A stretch of 64,000 nt of DNA from Acinetobacter brisouioides (GCF_004331075.1 NZ_SJNX01000002.1:310001-374000); one strand, 5' to 3'. Positions 1-10,422 are shown, counted from the first letter of the stretch. Program-made: numbers and translations. The notes: a model not told the origin generated them from the letters alone.

Positions 1-1
1 T

Positions 2-544
2 GCTCCTGATGGTCGCGTACAATTTAAAGGAACTGATGAGGACTGGGGGAAAATGCGTGATGCCATGGTCAATGTAATTAACTCAGGTACAGGACGTGGT
101 ATTCGTACCAATGCATATCAAATTGCAGGTAAAACAGGGACAGCACAGGTTAAAAGTATTGCACAAGGTAAAAAATATAATGAAGCTTCACTGACTGACC
201 GTCAGCTTGACCATGGTTTATTTGTGGGCTTTGCACCAGCGGACAACCCACAAATTGCAATCGCAGTCATTTTGGAAAATGGTCGGCACGGGGGTGCAGC
301 AGCACAATTGGCACGCCCTGTGTTTGATTACTGGATGGTACAACGCAAAACCAACCCGCTTCGCCCAACGACACATCAAATTACAGGTAGCCTGATGACC
401 GCGGGAATTCAGCCAAGCCAATTGCCAAGTGGGCAAAGCATTTTACAGGCTGACCCAAATGCGATTCCAAAAAAACAAAAACCGCAACAAGAGCAAAAAC
501 CTAAACCTGCGGCAGCTACACAACCAGTAGATATTACGGAATAA
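2..544 (+). CDS. mrdA: Penicillin-binding protein 2 (MrdA/PbpA), C-terminal part
   Basis: This is the 3' end of a class B penicillin-binding protein that cross-links peptidoglycan during cell elongation; the gene starts before the window. The frame is open from base 2. The KTGTAQV motif just after it (IAGKTGTAQVKS) is the third transpeptidase active-site box (KTG), and it is followed by the usual HGLFVGFAPAD and AIAVILENG segments. The last 60 or so residues are low-complexity and rich in Q, K and P (PKKQKPQQEQKPKPAAA), a disordered tail seen on many PBP2 proteins. It lies 2 bp upstream of rsmD on the same strand. PBP2 is preferred over PBP3 (FtsI) because of the HGLFVGFAP wording, but the diagnostic N-terminus is missing. 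Confidence 0.85.
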   Translation, partial: APDGRVQFKGTDEDWGKMRDAMVNVINSGTGRGIRTNAYQIAGKTGTAQVKSIAQGKKYNEASLTDRQLDHGLFVGFAPADNPQIAIAVILENGRHGGAAAQLARPVFDYWMVQRKTNPLRPTTHQITGSLMTAGIQPSQLPSGQSILQADPNAIPKKQKPQQEQKPKPAAATQPVDITE

Positions 545-546
545 GC

Positions 547-1098
547 ATGAAAAATCAGTTACGTATTATTGGTGGACAGTGGAAACGACGTCAATTGAGT
601 TTTGCTTCGATTGAGGGTTTACGCCCCACCCCAGACCGTGTGCGTGAAACCTTGTTTAACTGGTTGATGTGGGATATTCAAAATGCAGTCGTGCTAGATG
701 TTTGCACGGGCTCAGGAGCACTCGGGTTTGAAGCCCTGTCACGTGGCGCAGCGCAAGTGGTGATGATTGAGCCTGATCGCAGCCAAGCCAAATTTCTCAA
801 AGACAACATCCAGTTGCTCAAAGCTGAAAATTGTCAACTTTATAACAGTACAGCAGAAAATGTTTTACCAAAGCTAAATCAAGAATTTGATCTAATTTTT
901 CTAGACCCGCCGTATAGCCTAGATTTGTGGCAAAACTTGGCAGAACTTGCTGATTTGCATCTAAAAAATCAAGGATTGATTTATGTTGAAGCTGATCGAG
1001 CGCTGAACAGTCTAAAATTACCTGTCACATGGCAGCTCCTGAAACAAACCAAAGCAGGTCAGGTTCAGGCTGGTTTATTCCAAAAACAGCTTTCATAA
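547..1098 (+). CDS. rsmD: 16S rRNA (guanine(966)-N(2))-methyltransferase RsmD
   Basis: The 183-residue protein methylates G966 of 16S rRNA in the small-subunit precursor, using S-adenosylmethionine. The sequence shows the RsmD N-terminal signature LRIIGGQWKRR (residues 5-15) and RPTPDRVRETLFNWL (26-40), then the SAM-binding motif DVCTGSGALGFEALSRG (51-67) and the catalytic DPPY box at 120-123. Length matches the family. The ATG lies 2 bp after the mrdA stop codon, so the two are probably cotranscribed. Its 3' end overlaps by 6 bp the convergent small ORF at 1093-1395. Confidence 0.95.
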   Translation: MKNQLRIIGGQWKRRQLSFASIEGLRPTPDRVRETLFNWLMWDIQNAVVLDVCTGSGALGFEALSRGAAQVVMIEPDRSQAKFLKDNIQLLKAENCQLYNSTAENVLPKLNQEFDLIFLDPPYSLDLWQNLAELADLHLKNQGLIYVEADRALNSLKLPVTWQLLKQTKAGQVQAGLFQKQLS

Positions 1099-1395
1099 CA
1101 GTTCAATAGTTTCCTCCTGATCAGATGGGTCATCACGGCGTAAATCTTCCGCATAAACTGGTTCACGTCGTGTATGTTGTGGTTCATGCTCACGTCCATC
1201 ATCGTCATGAAAACTATTGTCAACATGTAAAAGTTTCGGCTTGAACGGTTCAGATACAAGATTGAGCTGTCTGGGTAATACTGCATGTGAGTGTGGCACC
1301 ATACAGCCATTTAAAGTCACCAAGCACATCAGCAAGGCTGCGATTAAGCCAAAGACACCTGACATTTGCCACTGGTGCTTACTTTTCCAAAGCAA
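1093..1395 (-). CDS. Hybrid small ORF: HupE fragment joined to a lipoprotein-like tail
   Basis: This 100-codon frame opens with a TTG codon and has no clear ribosome site. Its first 23 or so residues (LWKSKHQWQMSGVFGLIAAL) read as the continuation of the truncated HupE/UreJ gene immediately upstream, displaced by one base. The rest is unrelated to HupE: LVTLNGC resembles a lipobox, followed by a hydrophilic, charged tail (DDDGREHEPQ, LRRDDPSDQEE). I infer a deletion that joined hupE to the 3' part of a small lipoprotein gene. It may not be expressed as a protein. I recognise no family in the tail. It is convergent with rsmD and overlaps its end by 6 bp. Confidence 0.4.
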   Translation of the reverse strand: MLWKSKHQWQMSGVFGLIAALLMCLVTLNGCMVPHSHAVLPRQLNLVSEPFKPKLLHVDNSFHDDDGREHEPQHTRREPVYAEDLRRDDPSDQEETIELL

Positions 1396-1561
1396 TACGC
1401 CTAAAACCTGTTGCCATGAACATGTGATCTAGTCCAGTAAATGGATGCACAAAACCACTTAAAAAACCGAGCTGTGGAAATTCATGCCCTGAATGTGCCA
1501 TTGCCAGCACAGGAAAAACACTGAGAATGAAAGCACTGCTCAATGTTTTTACAGTTTTCAT
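1327..1561 (-). pseudogene. HupE/UreJ nickel permease-like gene, frameshifted and truncated
   Basis: HupE/UreJ proteins are small membrane proteins of urease and hydrogenase operons, thought to move nickel. From the ATG at 1561 the frame encodes a signal peptide (MKTVKTLSSAFILSVFPVLAMA), then HSGHEF and the family motif GFVHPFTGLDHMFMATG. It then runs out of frame to a stop at 1379-1381 after 60 residues. Removing one base from the AAAA run at 1403-1406 (TTTT on the coding strand) restores GLGVLLWKSKHQWQ, as expected for a continuing HupE helix. HupE similarity ends near 1327, so most membrane helices are missing. The gene starts 10 bp after ureG, as the last gene of the urease operon. Sequencing error could explain the frameshift but not the missing 3' part. 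Confidence 0.75.
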
Positions 1562-1571
1562 GCCATTCTTC

Positions 1572-2186
1572 TTATGATTTAAATAAACCTTGTTTTTCAA
1601 TAAAACTAATAATCTCGGTTAAACCATCTTGAGTTTTCATATTGGAAAATAGAAATGGTTTATCACCACGCATGCGTTTGGCATCTTGCTCCATCACGTC
1701 TAAATTTGCACCCACCATCGGTGCCAAATCTGTTTTATTGATAATCAGCAAGTCTGACTTAGTAATGCCTGGCCCACCTTTACGCGGAATTTTCTCACCA
1801 CCAGCAACATCAATCACATATAGCGTAAGGTCAGACAATTCTGGACTAAAGGTTGCAGCTAAGTTATCCCCGCCACTTTCAATAATAATCAATTCTAAGC
1901 CATCGAATTTTTCACACAAGTCATCAATTGCTGCGAGGTTAATCGAAGCGTCTTCACGAATCGCGGTATGTGGGCAACCACCCGTTTCTACCCCGACAAT
2001 ACGCTCAGGGTTCATGGCTTCATTACGGGTTAAAAAGTTAGAGTCTTCTTTGGTGTAAATATCATTGGTCACAACCGCCATATTGTATTTATCACGTAAG
2101 GCACGGCATAGATTTAAAGTTAAAGCGGTTTTACCTGATCCTACTGGACCACCAATTCCAACACGCAATGGGCTACGTTCTGACAT
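1572..2186 (-). CDS. ureG: Urease accessory GTPase UreG
   Basis: UreG is the cytoplasmic SIMIBI GTPase that drives GTP-dependent nickel delivery into apo-urease with UreD, UreF and UreE. The 204-residue product has the P-loop GPVGSGKT at residues 13-20, the nickel-binding Cys-Pro-His in [13 protein letters not shown], the conserved [15 protein letters not shown] segment, and the NKTD guanine-specificity motif (INKTDLAP). All key residues are present and length is typical. It follows ureF by about 50 bp in the urease operon. Confidence 0.97.
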   Translation of the reverse strand: MSERSPLRVGIGGPVGSGKTALTLNLCRALRDKYNMAVVTNDIYTKEDSNFLTRNEAMNPERIVGVETGGCPHTAIREDASINLAAIDDLCEKFDGLELIIIESGGDNLAATFSPELSDLTLYVIDVAGGEKIPRKGGPGITKSDLLIINKTDLAPMVGANLDVMEQDAKRMRGDKPFLFSNMKTQDGLTEIISFIEKQGLFKS

Positions 2187-2237
2187 TGTTATTTCCTTCT
2201 AAATTTATGACTCTCGCACTGAACAAGAAAATCTGTT

Positions 2238-2903
2238 TTATGATCTAAATAATCGTGAATACTGGGTTTCATGCTGCATACTCAGCATGGCATAGTTCGG
2301 CAAGGCACTACTGATGTCATGATCTTGTAATTGCATCGCACGCTGTATGGCATCAGGAATCAAGCCATGGACATGCCATAAAATCCGTTGCCCAGCAATC
2401 TGTCCAAGTGGCACGGTTTTCACGGCAGCTAACACCTGATTTTCCAGCACTGTAAACGTGTACGCTGTCAAAACATCTGCCAGCTCAAGCTCTAAACGTC
2501 CACACAACTGCGCATACACAGGCACAAAACCAAACTGTTTTTTGACTTGCACTGGAATTTGCAGCACATCTTTAATCCATGCATTTAAGGAAAATGCCAG
2601 TTGCTGTGACTCCGCCAAAAATTCTTTGCTCTCTCGACTAGCTCGGTATATTTCTGCCCATGCCTCAAACTGTTCCGTGTCTGCATAACTCTGCATCAAA
2701 CGTTGTAACATCGGTAGTTCAAAACGTACCAGCAGCATTTCCAGTACTTCTTCAAAATAAGCCTTACTACTGGCTTCATCCTGAATCAGTCCAATCTGAA
2801 TTGCACTTTCCACACCTTGCGAATAACAGTACGCACCAACTGGCAGCGCAGTCGAAGACAGGGTCAATAATTTCAGCAGTTGCGCTGCATTAGTGATGGA
2901 CAT
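2238..2903 (-). CDS. ureF: Urease accessory protein UreF
   Basis: UreF is a helical chaperone of the UreD-UreF-UreG complex that loads nickel into urease and is thought to control the UreG GTPase. The 221-residue product shows the family N-terminus [24 protein letters not shown] and the C-terminal signature [28 protein letters not shown], which carries the typical end of the protein. The start overlaps the end of ureE by 14 bp, implying translational coupling. Confidence 0.95.
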   Translation of the reverse strand: MSITNAAQLLKLLTLSSTALPVGAYCYSQGVESAIQIGLIQDEASSKAYFEEVLEMLLVRFELPMLQRLMQSYADTEQFEAWAEIYRASRESKEFLAESQQLAFSLNAWIKDVLQIPVQVKKQFGFVPVYAQLCGRLELELADVLTAYTFTVLENQVLAAVKTVPLGQIAGQRILWHVHGLIPDAIQRAMQLQDHDISSALPNYAMLSMQHETQYSRLFRS

Positions 2904-3372
2904 GATGCAAAGCCTTAATCGGGCTTAAACGATGATCATGGCTATGCTGTGCATAAGCGCCACTTTCGGGTTCAAACGGATGTTCAACTTCATTCACTGC
3001 CAAACCTAGACCTTCCACCATTTCAGCCAAGACATGGTCAGGCTCGAAATACAATGCTGTAGTTGTCAGCATCAATGGCACATGACGATTACCTAAATGA
3101 TAAGCAGCTTTAAGTAGATCGAACTGAGTGGGTGCAGTCACACACATCAGGCGTTCAGCTTTGGCATCGACACGTAAAATCTCACCCTGTGCTGTCGCAA
3201 TAAATGAACCACTACGTAAAATGCCTGTGCGTGGCAAGTCTGCACCAATGTCTATTCCACTGTTTAATGTGGCACGAAAACGTGATTTCTGGCGCGTATC
3301 AAAGCTGAGTTCTACCACTTCAAAAGGCTGTTCTGCTGCGATATTGTCAAGACGTTGGGTATAAATTTTCAT
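2890..3372 (-). CDS. ureE: Urease accessory metallochaperone UreE
   Basis: UreE binds nickel and passes it to the urease activation complex. I start it at the ATG at 3372 ([11 protein letters not shown]), giving 160 residues; the frame is open 13 codons further upstream, but the family begins at this point. It has the peptide-binding N-terminal domain ([18 protein letters not shown]) and the metal-binding C-terminal domain ([18 protein letters not shown]). The C-terminal tail is histidine-rich (HSHDHRL...HHVHH) and could hold extra nickel ions. It overlaps ureF by 14 bp and follows ureC by 68 bp. Confidence 0.95.
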   Translation of the reverse strand: MKIYTQRLDNIAAEQPFEVVELSFDTRQKSRFRATLNSGIDIGADLPRTGILRSGSFIATAQGEILRVDAKAERLMCVTAPTQFDLLKAAYHLGNRHVPLMLTTTALYFEPDHVLAEMVEGLGLAVNEVEHPFEPESGAYAQHSHDHRLSPIKALHHVHH

Positions 3373-3440
3373 ATCGTCATACTCACTTTCATGGCTTTTG
3401 TTCTTGCACAATATTGCAAAGGTTTTTTATAAAACCTTTT

Positions 3441-5141
3441 TTAAAATAAGAAGTAACGCTGTGCCATCGGCAGCACATCCGCAGGCTCACAGGTGAGTAA
3501 CTCACCATCGGCACGTACTTCATAAGTTTCAGGATGCACATCCATCACTGGGCAATAACTGTTATGTTTCATGTCCTGCTTGCTGATATTGCGAGTGTTT
3601 TTACATGGACTAATCATTTTTTTCAGTTCTAACTGCTCAGCCACACCAGCATCAATCGCCACCTGTGGTAAGAAAGTCAGGCAGGTACGATGTACACTGC
3701 GTGGAAACGCGCCAAACATCAGACGATAATGCACAGGCTGCGGTGTTGGAATTGAGGCATTAATATCGCCCATTGGCGCAGCGGCAATCATGCCACCTTT
3801 AATGATCATGGATGGTTTCACCCCAAAAAAGGCAGGCTTCCACAACACCAGATCTGCCAGTTTACCTTCTTCGACCGAACCAATTTCATGGCTTAAACCA
3901 TGCGTAATCGCTGGGTTAATCGTATATTTGGCAATATAACGTTTCACACGGTTGTTATCGTGCTGGGCATTGTCACCTTCCAGACTGCCACGCTGCAGTT
4001 TCATTTTATGTGCAGTTTGCCATGTGCGAATAATCACCTCACCGACCCGCCCCATAGCTTGCGAATCCGAAGACATCATGGCAATCGCGCCCATATCCTG
4101 CAAAATATCTTCGGCAGCAATGGTTTCACGGCGAATACGGCTTTCAGCAAATGCCACATCTTCCGCAATAGCAGGGTCAAGGTGATGACACACCATCAGC
4201 ATATCTAAATGTTCATCAATGGTATTGATGGTATATGGACGGGTTGGGTTGGTTGACGATGGCAAGACATTACTTTGCCCAATGGCTTTTAAAATATCAG
4301 GTGCGTGTCCACCACCTGCGCCTTCGGTATGGTAGGTATGAATGGTACGCCCTTTAAATGCCGCAAGAGTTTCTTCCAAAAAGCCACCTTCATTTAAGGT
4401 ATCGGTATGAATCGCCACTTGCACATCGTATTCATCGGCAACGCTTAAACAGTTATCAATGGCTGCAGGCGTTGAACCCCAGTCCTCATGCAGTTTCAGC
4501 CCGATTACTCCTGCTTGAATCTGCTCACGAATCGGGGCAGGCAGGCTCAAATTCCCTTTACCAAGTAACCCGATATTCATTGGCAGATCATCAATGGCTT
4601 GTAGCATGGTGCCAATATGCCAAGGACCAGGGGTCACAGTCGTTGCCGATGTACCTGCGGCAGGTCCTGTTCCACCACCCACCATAGTGGTCACGCCAGA
4701 CATCAGTGCAGTTTCTACTTGCTGCGGGCAAATCCAGTGAATATGGGTATCGACTCCCCCTGCAGTCAAAATCTGCCCTTCGCCTGCAATCACTTCAGTG
4801 GCTGCACCGAGTGGAATCGTAATATTCGGCTGAATGTCAGGATTGCCTGCCTTGCCAATTTTCCAGATGCGCCCATTTTTCAGCCCCACATCGGCTTTAA
4901 CAATACCCCACCAATCCACAATCAAGGCATTGGTAATCACGGTGTCCGCCACGTCATCGGCAAGTAATTGAGATTGCCCCATACCATCTCGGATGACTTT
5001 ACCACCACCAAATTTGACTTCTTCACCATAGGTCGTGAAATCTTGTTCCACTTCAATAAACAGCTCGGTATCGGCTAAACGAACACGATCCCCCACCGTA
5101 GGGCCGAACATTTCAGCATACGCACGACGTGACATTTTCAT
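3441..5141 (-). CDS. ureC: Urease alpha (catalytic) subunit UreC
   Basis: UreC carries the dinuclear nickel site that hydrolyses urea to ammonia and carbamate. The ATG at 5141 ([15 protein letters not shown]) gives 566 residues, the standard length; an in-frame GTG at 5150 is less likely because AGGGTG lies 7 bases before the ATG. All active-site elements are visible: the metal-binding histidines of DTHIHWICP, the lysine that is carbamylated (GLKLHEDWG), [10 protein letters not shown], the HTEGAGGGH segment, the mobile flap Cys-His (MVCHHLD), and the aspartate of [12 protein letters not shown]. The C-terminus [15 protein letters not shown] is intact. An acetyltransferase gene separates it from ureB. 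Confidence 0.98.
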   Translation of the reverse strand: MKMSRRAYAEMFGPTVGDRVRLADTELFIEVEQDFTTYGEEVKFGGGKVIRDGMGQSQLLADDVADTVITNALIVDWWGIVKADVGLKNGRIWKIGKAGNPDIQPNITIPLGAATEVIAGEGQILTAGGVDTHIHWICPQQVETALMSGVTTMVGGGTGPAAGTSATTVTPGPWHIGTMLQAIDDLPMNIGLLGKGNLSLPAPIREQIQAGVIGLKLHEDWGSTPAAIDNCLSVADEYDVQVAIHTDTLNEGGFLEETLAAFKGRTIHTYHTEGAGGGHAPDILKAIGQSNVLPSSTNPTRPYTINTIDEHLDMLMVCHHLDPAIAEDVAFAESRIRRETIAAEDILQDMGAIAMMSSDSQAMGRVGEVIIRTWQTAHKMKLQRGSLEGDNAQHDNNRVKRYIAKYTINPAITHGLSHEIGSVEEGKLADLVLWKPAFFGVKPSMIIKGGMIAAAPMGDINASIPTPQPVHYRLMFGAFPRSVHRTCLTFLPQVAIDAGVAEQLELKKMISPCKNTRNISKQDMKHNSYCPVMDVHPETYEVRADGELLTCEPADVLPMAQRYFLF

Positions 5142-5160
5142 GATTTGCACCCTAATTTTA

Positions 5161-5604
5161 TTATGTTGCGGGATAAGTCTTTTTCATTGGAATAAAGCGC
5201 AGTCCATGTGATTCGGTAACATCTTTTGTAGTTTCAAAGCCAAAGCGACGATACACGTCTTGCGCAGCACAACTCGAATTGACTGTAAATTCCTGAATCG
5301 ACTGCTGCAAAGCATGCTGCTCTGCCCATTGCCATAACTGCCGACCGATGCCCTGTAACTGATGGCGCTGATCCACAAAAAAATGCAACAGATGTGCAGG
5401 TTCCCGGTAGGCAATCACCCCTAAAATTTGCTGAGACTGCTCTGCAACAAAAGAATGTACCTCTGGATGATTGATAAAGTCCGTTACGACTTGCTCACTA
5501 AAATGAGCCAAACCAGATTCATCCACCACAAAATCTACCAAATAGGGCTGAATCAAACTTTGAATAGCGGGAATATCACGAAGCGTTGTCTGACGAATTT
5601 GCAT
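5161..5604 (-). CDS. GNAT-family N-acetyltransferase within the urease operon
   Basis: This 147-residue protein is a GCN5-related acetyltransferase, transferring acetyl from acetyl-CoA to an unknown amine. The start is the ATG at 5604 ([18 protein letters not shown]); an upstream in-frame codon would run into ureB. The acetyl-CoA-binding motif A appears as [22 protein letters not shown] (Q/R-x-x-G-x-G/A), preceded by the motif [10 protein letters not shown] and followed by [17 protein letters not shown]. It lies 4 bp after ureB and 19 bp before ureC on the same strand, so it must be cotranscribed. It is not one of the known urease maturation factors, so any role in urea metabolism is inferred from position only. 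Confidence 0.85.
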   Translation of the reverse strand: MQIRQTTLRDIPAIQSLIQPYLVDFVVDESGLAHFSEQVVTDFINHPEVHSFVAEQSQQILGVIAYREPAHLLHFFVDQRHQLQGIGRQLWQWAEQHALQQSIQEFTVNSSCAAQDVYRRFGFETTKDVTESHGLRFIPMKKTYPAT

Positions 5605-5608
5605 ATAG

Positions 5609-5917
5609 TTAATCCAATTTACCCATAACACGCCCAGCAAAGCCATACACTTCTCGCTTACCTGCTAAAGCCACCAATTCGACGTCACGACGTTGCCCTG
5701 GTTCAAAACGTACGGCTGTACCCGCAGCAATATTCAAGCGAAAGCCCTTGCTGGCTTCACGGTCAAACTGCAAGGCATCATTGGCTTCATAAAAATGAAA
5801 ATGTGAACCGACTTGAATTGGACGATCCCCCAGATTACTCACTGAGATCTTTAAAGTGGTACGTCCTGTATTGAGTTCAATGTCTGTCCCCGAGGTCAGT
5901 ACTTCACCAGGAATCAT
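5609..5917 (-). CDS. ureB: Urease beta subunit UreB
   Basis: UreB is a structural subunit of the (UreABC)3 urease complex in the cytoplasm. The 102-residue product has the start [16 protein letters not shown], the strongly conserved [17 protein letters not shown] and the [15 protein letters not shown] segment, and ends [11 protein letters not shown] as in the family. It starts 14 bp after ureA and is followed at 4 bp by the GNAT gene. Confidence 0.97.
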   Translation of the reverse strand: MIPGEVLTSGTDIELNTGRTTLKISVSNLGDRPIQVGSHFHFYEANDALQFDREASKGFRLNIAAGTAVRFEPGQRRDVELVALAGKREVYGFAGRVMGKLD

Positions 5918-5931
5918 GTCTATTCTCCTGT

Positions 5932-6234
5932 TTAAACAATTGGTTGATGAACGGTAACCAGTTTTGAACCATCGGGAAAAGTCGCTTCAACTTGCACTTC
6001 GGCAATCATCTCTGCGATACCCTCCATGACATCGTCGCGGCTCAGCAAGGTCGTTCCATAATGCATCAGTTCCGCAACGCTCATGCCATCGCGCGCGCCT
6101 TCCAGCAAAGCTGCTGAAATATAAGCAATCGCTTCAGGGTAATTCAGTTTCAAACCACGTGCCTTACGACGCTCTGCCAGCAATCCAGCCGTAAAAATGA
6201 GTAACTTATCTTTTTCTGTGGGATTGAGTTCCAT
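5932..6234 (-). CDS. ureA: Urease gamma subunit UreA
   Basis: UreA is the smallest structural subunit of urease. The 100-residue product begins [27 protein letters not shown] and contains [21 protein letters not shown] and the terminal [16 protein letters not shown], all hallmark segments. Length is standard. It is the first structural gene, about 100 bp after ureD. Confidence 0.97.
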   Translation of the reverse strand: MELNPTEKDKLLIFTAGLLAERRKARGLKLNYPEAIAYISAALLEGARDGMSVAELMHYGTTLLSRDDVMEGIAEMIAEVQVEATFPDGSKLVTVHQPIV

Positions 6235-6333
6235 ATCTCTTTCCTGATTTATTTGCCTTTAAATAAGCAAAATATGTGCTAAAACACAGCTTAACCAAAT
6301 TGGATGTTTTGAAAATAAGCAATATGACGTAAT

Positions 6334-7215
6334 TTAAGTCCGCCAGATGCGTGGAAATTCTTCATCCAGATCAAACCAATAGCGACGTAAACGTGCCCGA
6401 ATTGCCGCAAAGGCATCATGACATTGCCGTGCATCTTGTCCTAGATAACGCGCACTGACGACATCATTCAACAGAGTTAATGTGACAGGTACTTGCATAC
6501 GCATCATCAGTTCACGAATCAGCTCAATCTGTTCTTCTAAAATCACAGCTGCACGAAACTGTTCAGGCGCAACCGCCCACAAATTTCCAAGTACCGCTTG
6601 TCGGTTCATGCCCAAACACGAGCTTAACCAGCGGTCATTGCCTTGAAACTGCAAGGTATCTGCAAGCAATAATTTCCCTGCGCGCCATAAACGCAGCTGA
6701 TTATGGTACTGCCCAGTTGAAAAGCTTTCCTGACGTGCCTGACGCCCGAGTACCAACATGTCCCAACCGATAAAATTTGCCGACTGTGCCAGATGAATGT
6801 GCGTTTCTGAATAAGCATTCGCACCATTAAAAAGCATGGTTTCTTGAGGCAACCATTCCAAGGTTGCGTGATCATCTACCTGTAAATGAATATGCTGAAA
6901 GGCTTGTTTCGTATTGGTTTTATACCACTTTCCTGCACCAGGAGTTGTCAGCAAAGCATGTGCTCGTACTTGTACTTCAACGTCAAAAGTTAGATGATCA
7001 CCCCCCGCAATACCCGCAGGTGGATGCACAATAATGCTATGACAAACGCCTGTTTTTTCTGGCCATAACATCTTTTGCACTCTAAGTGGGCCATAGTGTT
7101 TTCTATGCACTAAAACGGTTCGTTGCTCTTGTGCAGAAAATTTTAATTCTAAACAGGCATACCAATGTTCAGGTCGCTTTAGTTTTGTAATTAAAGTATT
7201 TTGTATATGACTCAT
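6334..7215 (-). CDS. ureD: Urease accessory protein UreD
   Basis: UreD (UreH) binds apo-urease and scaffolds UreF and UreG during nickel insertion. The 293-residue product carries the typical [43 protein letters not shown] and [14 protein letters not shown] segments. It is the first gene of the urease operon; the AT-rich spacer upstream (7216-7631) must hold the operon promoter, but no clear promoter hexamers or regulator site stand out. Confidence 0.95.
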   Translation of the reverse strand: MSHIQNTLITKLKRPEHWYACLELKFSAQEQRTVLVHRKHYGPLRVQKMLWPEKTGVCHSIIVHPPAGIAGGDHLTFDVEVQVRAHALLTTPGAGKWYKTNTKQAFQHIHLQVDDHATLEWLPQETMLFNGANAYSETHIHLAQSANFIGWDMLVLGRQARQESFSTGQYHNQLRLWRAGKLLLADTLQFQGNDRWLSSCLGMNRQAVLGNLWAVAPEQFRAAVILEEQIELIRELMMRMQVPVTLTLLNDVVSARYLGQDARQCHDAFAAIRARLRRYWFDLDEEFPRIWRT

Positions 7216-7631
7216 ATATTTAACTTCATTTCATCTGCTATTTTATAGTGCTAAAATTACGCCAACTTTCAACATTAGACGTTGTTTATAAACTCATTTT
7301 TATTTGTCTTGCGTTTTATTAAAATACACGACAGTTTGCTTGAGAAGAAAACAGAGAGAATATAAACAATGATGCAAGACACCAATTAAAACCATGATAT
7401 TCAACCAAATGGTAATTTTTTTTAATCGATTAATAAATTAAAATAAAGAAATTATTTTAAACCTCACATAATAGATGATTTAAAATTTAAATGGTGATAA
7501 GATTTTATTATTGATACTCATCAGATTTTAAATAAAAAATAATTTATCCACGATTAAAAAAACTCTCATTTACGGCATTATTTTTGTACAATAGCAGTTG
7601 TGTAGTGGTTTAAGCTATAGAAATAATATCT
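7216..7631. other. AT-rich divergent spacer between ureD and a diguanylate cyclase gene
   Basis: No gene is visible in this 416-bp spacer. It is very AT-rich and must contain the promoters of the urease operon (leftward) and of the diguanylate cyclase gene (rightward). A possible -10 box for the latter is TACAAT at 7587-7592, without a convincing -35. No obvious operator palindrome was found. Confidence 0.5.
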
Positions 7632-8858
7632 ATGTTCAATCTCCCTGAATGTAACAATGAAATCATCATTAGTGCAATGCAAGAATTAGAGCGCCGTGCT
7701 TTTATCAGTGCGTTCATTTACTTACCTTGCTGGCTAATTATCGCCTTAAATAATCAAAATAATGTTTTTATTCAGGAAACATTTTATAGTATTTCATTTT
7801 TCTTCCTGACCATACTCATCTTTCACATCATTTTACACTATCGTTTTAGTCGACTTTTAGAAAATAATTTTCATCGTGCACGTTTATTTCTTGCCATATT
7901 AATTATTATCCCCTGTTTAATGCTTGGCTCAATTTGTTCGTGGTGTATTTATCTTCATATTAATTACACAATTACTGTTCCCTTTATTATTATTACTGCG
8001 GTGTTATGCACAGCAACATCATTACTGTTAACTATTGACCCTATCTATAAGATTATGGTTCCACTTGCCATGATTTTGCCTGCATTAACGGCTGTATTGG
8101 TGGAGAATTCTTCAGAAAATCTGGTGTTCTTACCTTTAGCAAGCCTCAATATTTTGTATATTATTCGCTCATCTCAACTTAAGTGTCGAGATTACTGGCA
8201 GGCACTCATTACTTTTTCCTATTTTAAGCAAAAGTCTATTACTCTGGAAAATATGGCTTTTACCGATTTTCTAACTCAAAAGCCCAATCGATTACATGCA
8301 GACAAACAGCTCAGCATATTATGGGATCAAACCAAAGCTCAGCAGCAATGCCTTGCATGGATGATGATTGATATTGATAACTTTAAAAATATCAACGATA
8401 CCTATGGACACCCGTTTGGCGATATTTGTCTAATGCTGGTTGCAGATGCATTGGACAGCTATAGTCAAAAGGTGAATGGTTTTTTTGCGCGCTATGGCGG
8501 AGAAGAATTTGTTTTTATTAAGGTTTGTCGTTCAGGCACTGAAATTCATCAACTGGCACAAGGCTTAATGCAGCAATCATCAAAAACCCGTATTTGCCAT
8601 GATGATGTTACGATTAACATTACTTACAGTATTGGGGTATCCAGTTTATGCCCACATATGACCAGCCAAAATTTCAATGATCTTATCGTGCAAGCTGATC
8701 TGGCGCTTTATATTGCTAAGCACGAAGGAAAAAATCAGTATCGTTGCTATGGCGAAACACAAGATTATATTGAACAGCAAATGAAAACACCGAGTCCTAA
8801 TGCCACATGTTGTTCAATAGAAAATAAGCAGGGAAACTCCTGTTCCCCTACTTCTTAA
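7632..8858 (+). CDS. Membrane-anchored GGDEF diguanylate cyclase
   Basis: The 408-residue protein probably makes cyclic di-GMP from two GTP. The first 190 residues are strongly hydrophobic, with about five or six membrane segments (for example FISAFIYLPCWLIIAL and ARLFLAILIIIPCLMLG), forming a membrane sensor without a recognisable ligand domain. The C-terminal GGDEF domain has the active-site loop RYGGEEFVF (GGEEF at 289-293), the metal/substrate segment MMIDIDNFKNINDTYGHPFGD, and the ending ADLALYIAKHEGKNQYRCY. Two details are unusual: the expected DxLTGLxNR motif reads TDFLTQKPNR, and no RxxD inhibitory site precedes GGEEF. It is monocistronic, convergent with sthA 9 bp away. Confidence 0.85.
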   Translation: MFNLPECNNEIIISAMQELERRAFISAFIYLPCWLIIALNNQNNVFIQETFYSISFFFLTILIFHIILHYRFSRLLENNFHRARLFLAILIIIPCLMLGSICSWCIYLHINYTITVPFIIITAVLCTATSLLLTIDPIYKIMVPLAMILPALTAVLVENSSENLVFLPLASLNILYIIRSSQLKCRDYWQALITFSYFKQKSITLENMAFTDFLTQKPNRLHADKQLSILWDQTKAQQQCLAWMMIDIDNFKNINDTYGHPFGDICLMLVADALDSYSQKVNGFFARYGGEEFVFIKVCRSGTEIHQLAQGLMQQSSKTRICHDDVTINITYSIGVSSLCPHMTSQNFNDLIVQADLALYIAKHEGKNQYRCYGETQDYIEQQMKTPSPNATCCSIENKQGNSCSPTS

Positions 8859-8867
8859 CGCAACCGA

Positions 8868-10283
8868 TTAGAATAAACGGTTTAAACCATTCAATGCTGC
8901 AACGCGATAGGCTTCAGCCATGGTCGGATAGTTAAATGTCGTTTCAATAAAATATTTCAACGTATTGTTCGGGCTTTGCATAATCGCCTGTCCAATATGG
9001 ATAATTTCAGAGGCATTGTTCCCAAAGCAATGAATCCCTAAAATTTCCAAGGTATCACGATGGAACAAAACTTTTAACTCACCAACTGTATCACCTGTAA
9101 TTTGCGCACGCGCCAAGTGACGGAATGATGACTGCCCTACTTCATATGGAACTTTTTCCTCAGTCAATTGCTGCTCAGTTTTACCAAAGCAAGAAATTTC
9201 TGGAATGGTATAAATTCCTGTTGGAATATCAGTTACAGGTTTTACATTTTCTTCGCCGCTCATGTTCGCGCCCGCACAGCGCCCTTGGTCATAAGCTGCC
9301 GAAGCAAGCGATGGCCAACCCACCACGTCACCTGCTGCAAAAATGTTTTCAACTTCAGTCTGATATTTTTCGTTGACAGTCAACTGACCGCGGCTATTTG
9401 GGGTCAAGCCGACATTTTCCAAACCTAAGCCATCGGTATTGCCTGAACGTCCGTTACACCACAAAATCGCATCAGCTTTGATTTTTTTACCACTTTTCAA
9501 ATGCAATACGATGTGATCATCAAATGTTTCCAAATGATCCATTTGTTCGTTATGGCGAATCAAAACCCCTTGTTCACGTAAGTGATAAGACAAGGCATCT
9601 GAAATTTCAGCATCTAAGTAGCTGAGTAATTTGGGTTGGGTATTGATCAGATCAACTTTATGGTTCAAACCAATGAAAATAGAAGCATATTCACAACCAA
9701 TCACCCCTGCGCCATAAATAATGATTTTATTAATGGTGTAATCCAGATCAAGAATTTTGTCTGAATCGAAAACACGAGGATGGTTAAAATCTAGACCTTG
9801 TGGCTGGTATGGACGGCTACCTGTTGCAATGACCAATTCGTTAAAAACAATGGTTTCTTTAATCCCTTCTGGAGTGAAAACCAAGAGGGTGTTTCTGTCC
9901 TGAACATAAGCGCGACCATGAAAAACATCGATGTTATTGCGGTCATAAAAACGAGAGTGGGTTGCAACCTGCTGCTGAATCACACGGTGAGCATGACTGA
10001 GCACCTGTTTCATGGTAAATTTTTTCCATTCACCTACTTTTTGAAACATCGGATCACGTTGATAACGGATAATGCTCGATACTGTCTGACGTAATGCTTT
10101 ACTTGGAATTGTTCCAACATGGGCACAGTTACCACCTAGCTGATCACGCATTTCAACAATCGCAACGCGCTTGCCAGATTTGGCAAGTTTCATTGCAGAG
10201 CCTTCACCCGCAGGGCCTGAGCCAAGCACGACGGCATCGTATTTGATAAAACTCCCTCTCATGACCTCTTTTTTACGTGACAT
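8868..10283 (-). CDS. sthA: Soluble NAD(P)+ transhydrogenase SthA
   Basis: SthA is a cytoplasmic flavoprotein that transfers hydride between NADPH and NAD+, lowering excess NADPH. The 471-residue product has the N-terminal FAD Rossmann motif [19 protein letters not shown], the segment [16 protein letters not shown], the second nucleotide motif [22 protein letters not shown], the FAD-binding [22 protein letters not shown], and the C-terminal interface domain ending [22 protein letters not shown]. As in other SthA proteins, the redox-active disulfide of the related dihydrolipoamide dehydrogenases is lost (GT in place of GC before IPSK). The ATG is preceded by AAGGAG. Confidence 0.93.
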   Translation of the reverse strand: MSRKKEVMRGSFIKYDAVVLGSGPAGEGSAMKLAKSGKRVAIVEMRDQLGGNCAHVGTIPSKALRQTVSSIIRYQRDPMFQKVGEWKKFTMKQVLSHAHRVIQQQVATHSRFYDRNNIDVFHGRAYVQDRNTLLVFTPEGIKETIVFNELVIATGSRPYQPQGLDFNHPRVFDSDKILDLDYTINKIIIYGAGVIGCEYASIFIGLNHKVDLINTQPKLLSYLDAEISDALSYHLREQGVLIRHNEQMDHLETFDDHIVLHLKSGKKIKADAILWCNGRSGNTDGLGLENVGLTPNSRGQLTVNEKYQTEVENIFAAGDVVGWPSLASAAYDQGRCAGANMSGEENVKPVTDIPTGIYTIPEISCFGKTEQQLTEEKVPYEVGQSSFRHLARAQITGDTVGELKVLFHRDTLEILGIHCFGNNASEIIHIGQAIMQSPNNTLKYFIETTFNYPTMAEAYRVAALNGLNRLF

Positions 10284-10422
10284 TCAATGCTCCTTTACTT
10301 TCATGTTTAGACCATAGTTTAGCTGAATTCCTCAAGATTTAGTTTATTTCGACCACATATATATTTAATGTCAACATTTATTTTATGAATATCTTTTTCA
10401 CCCTAAAAGTTTTGCTTTCCGC

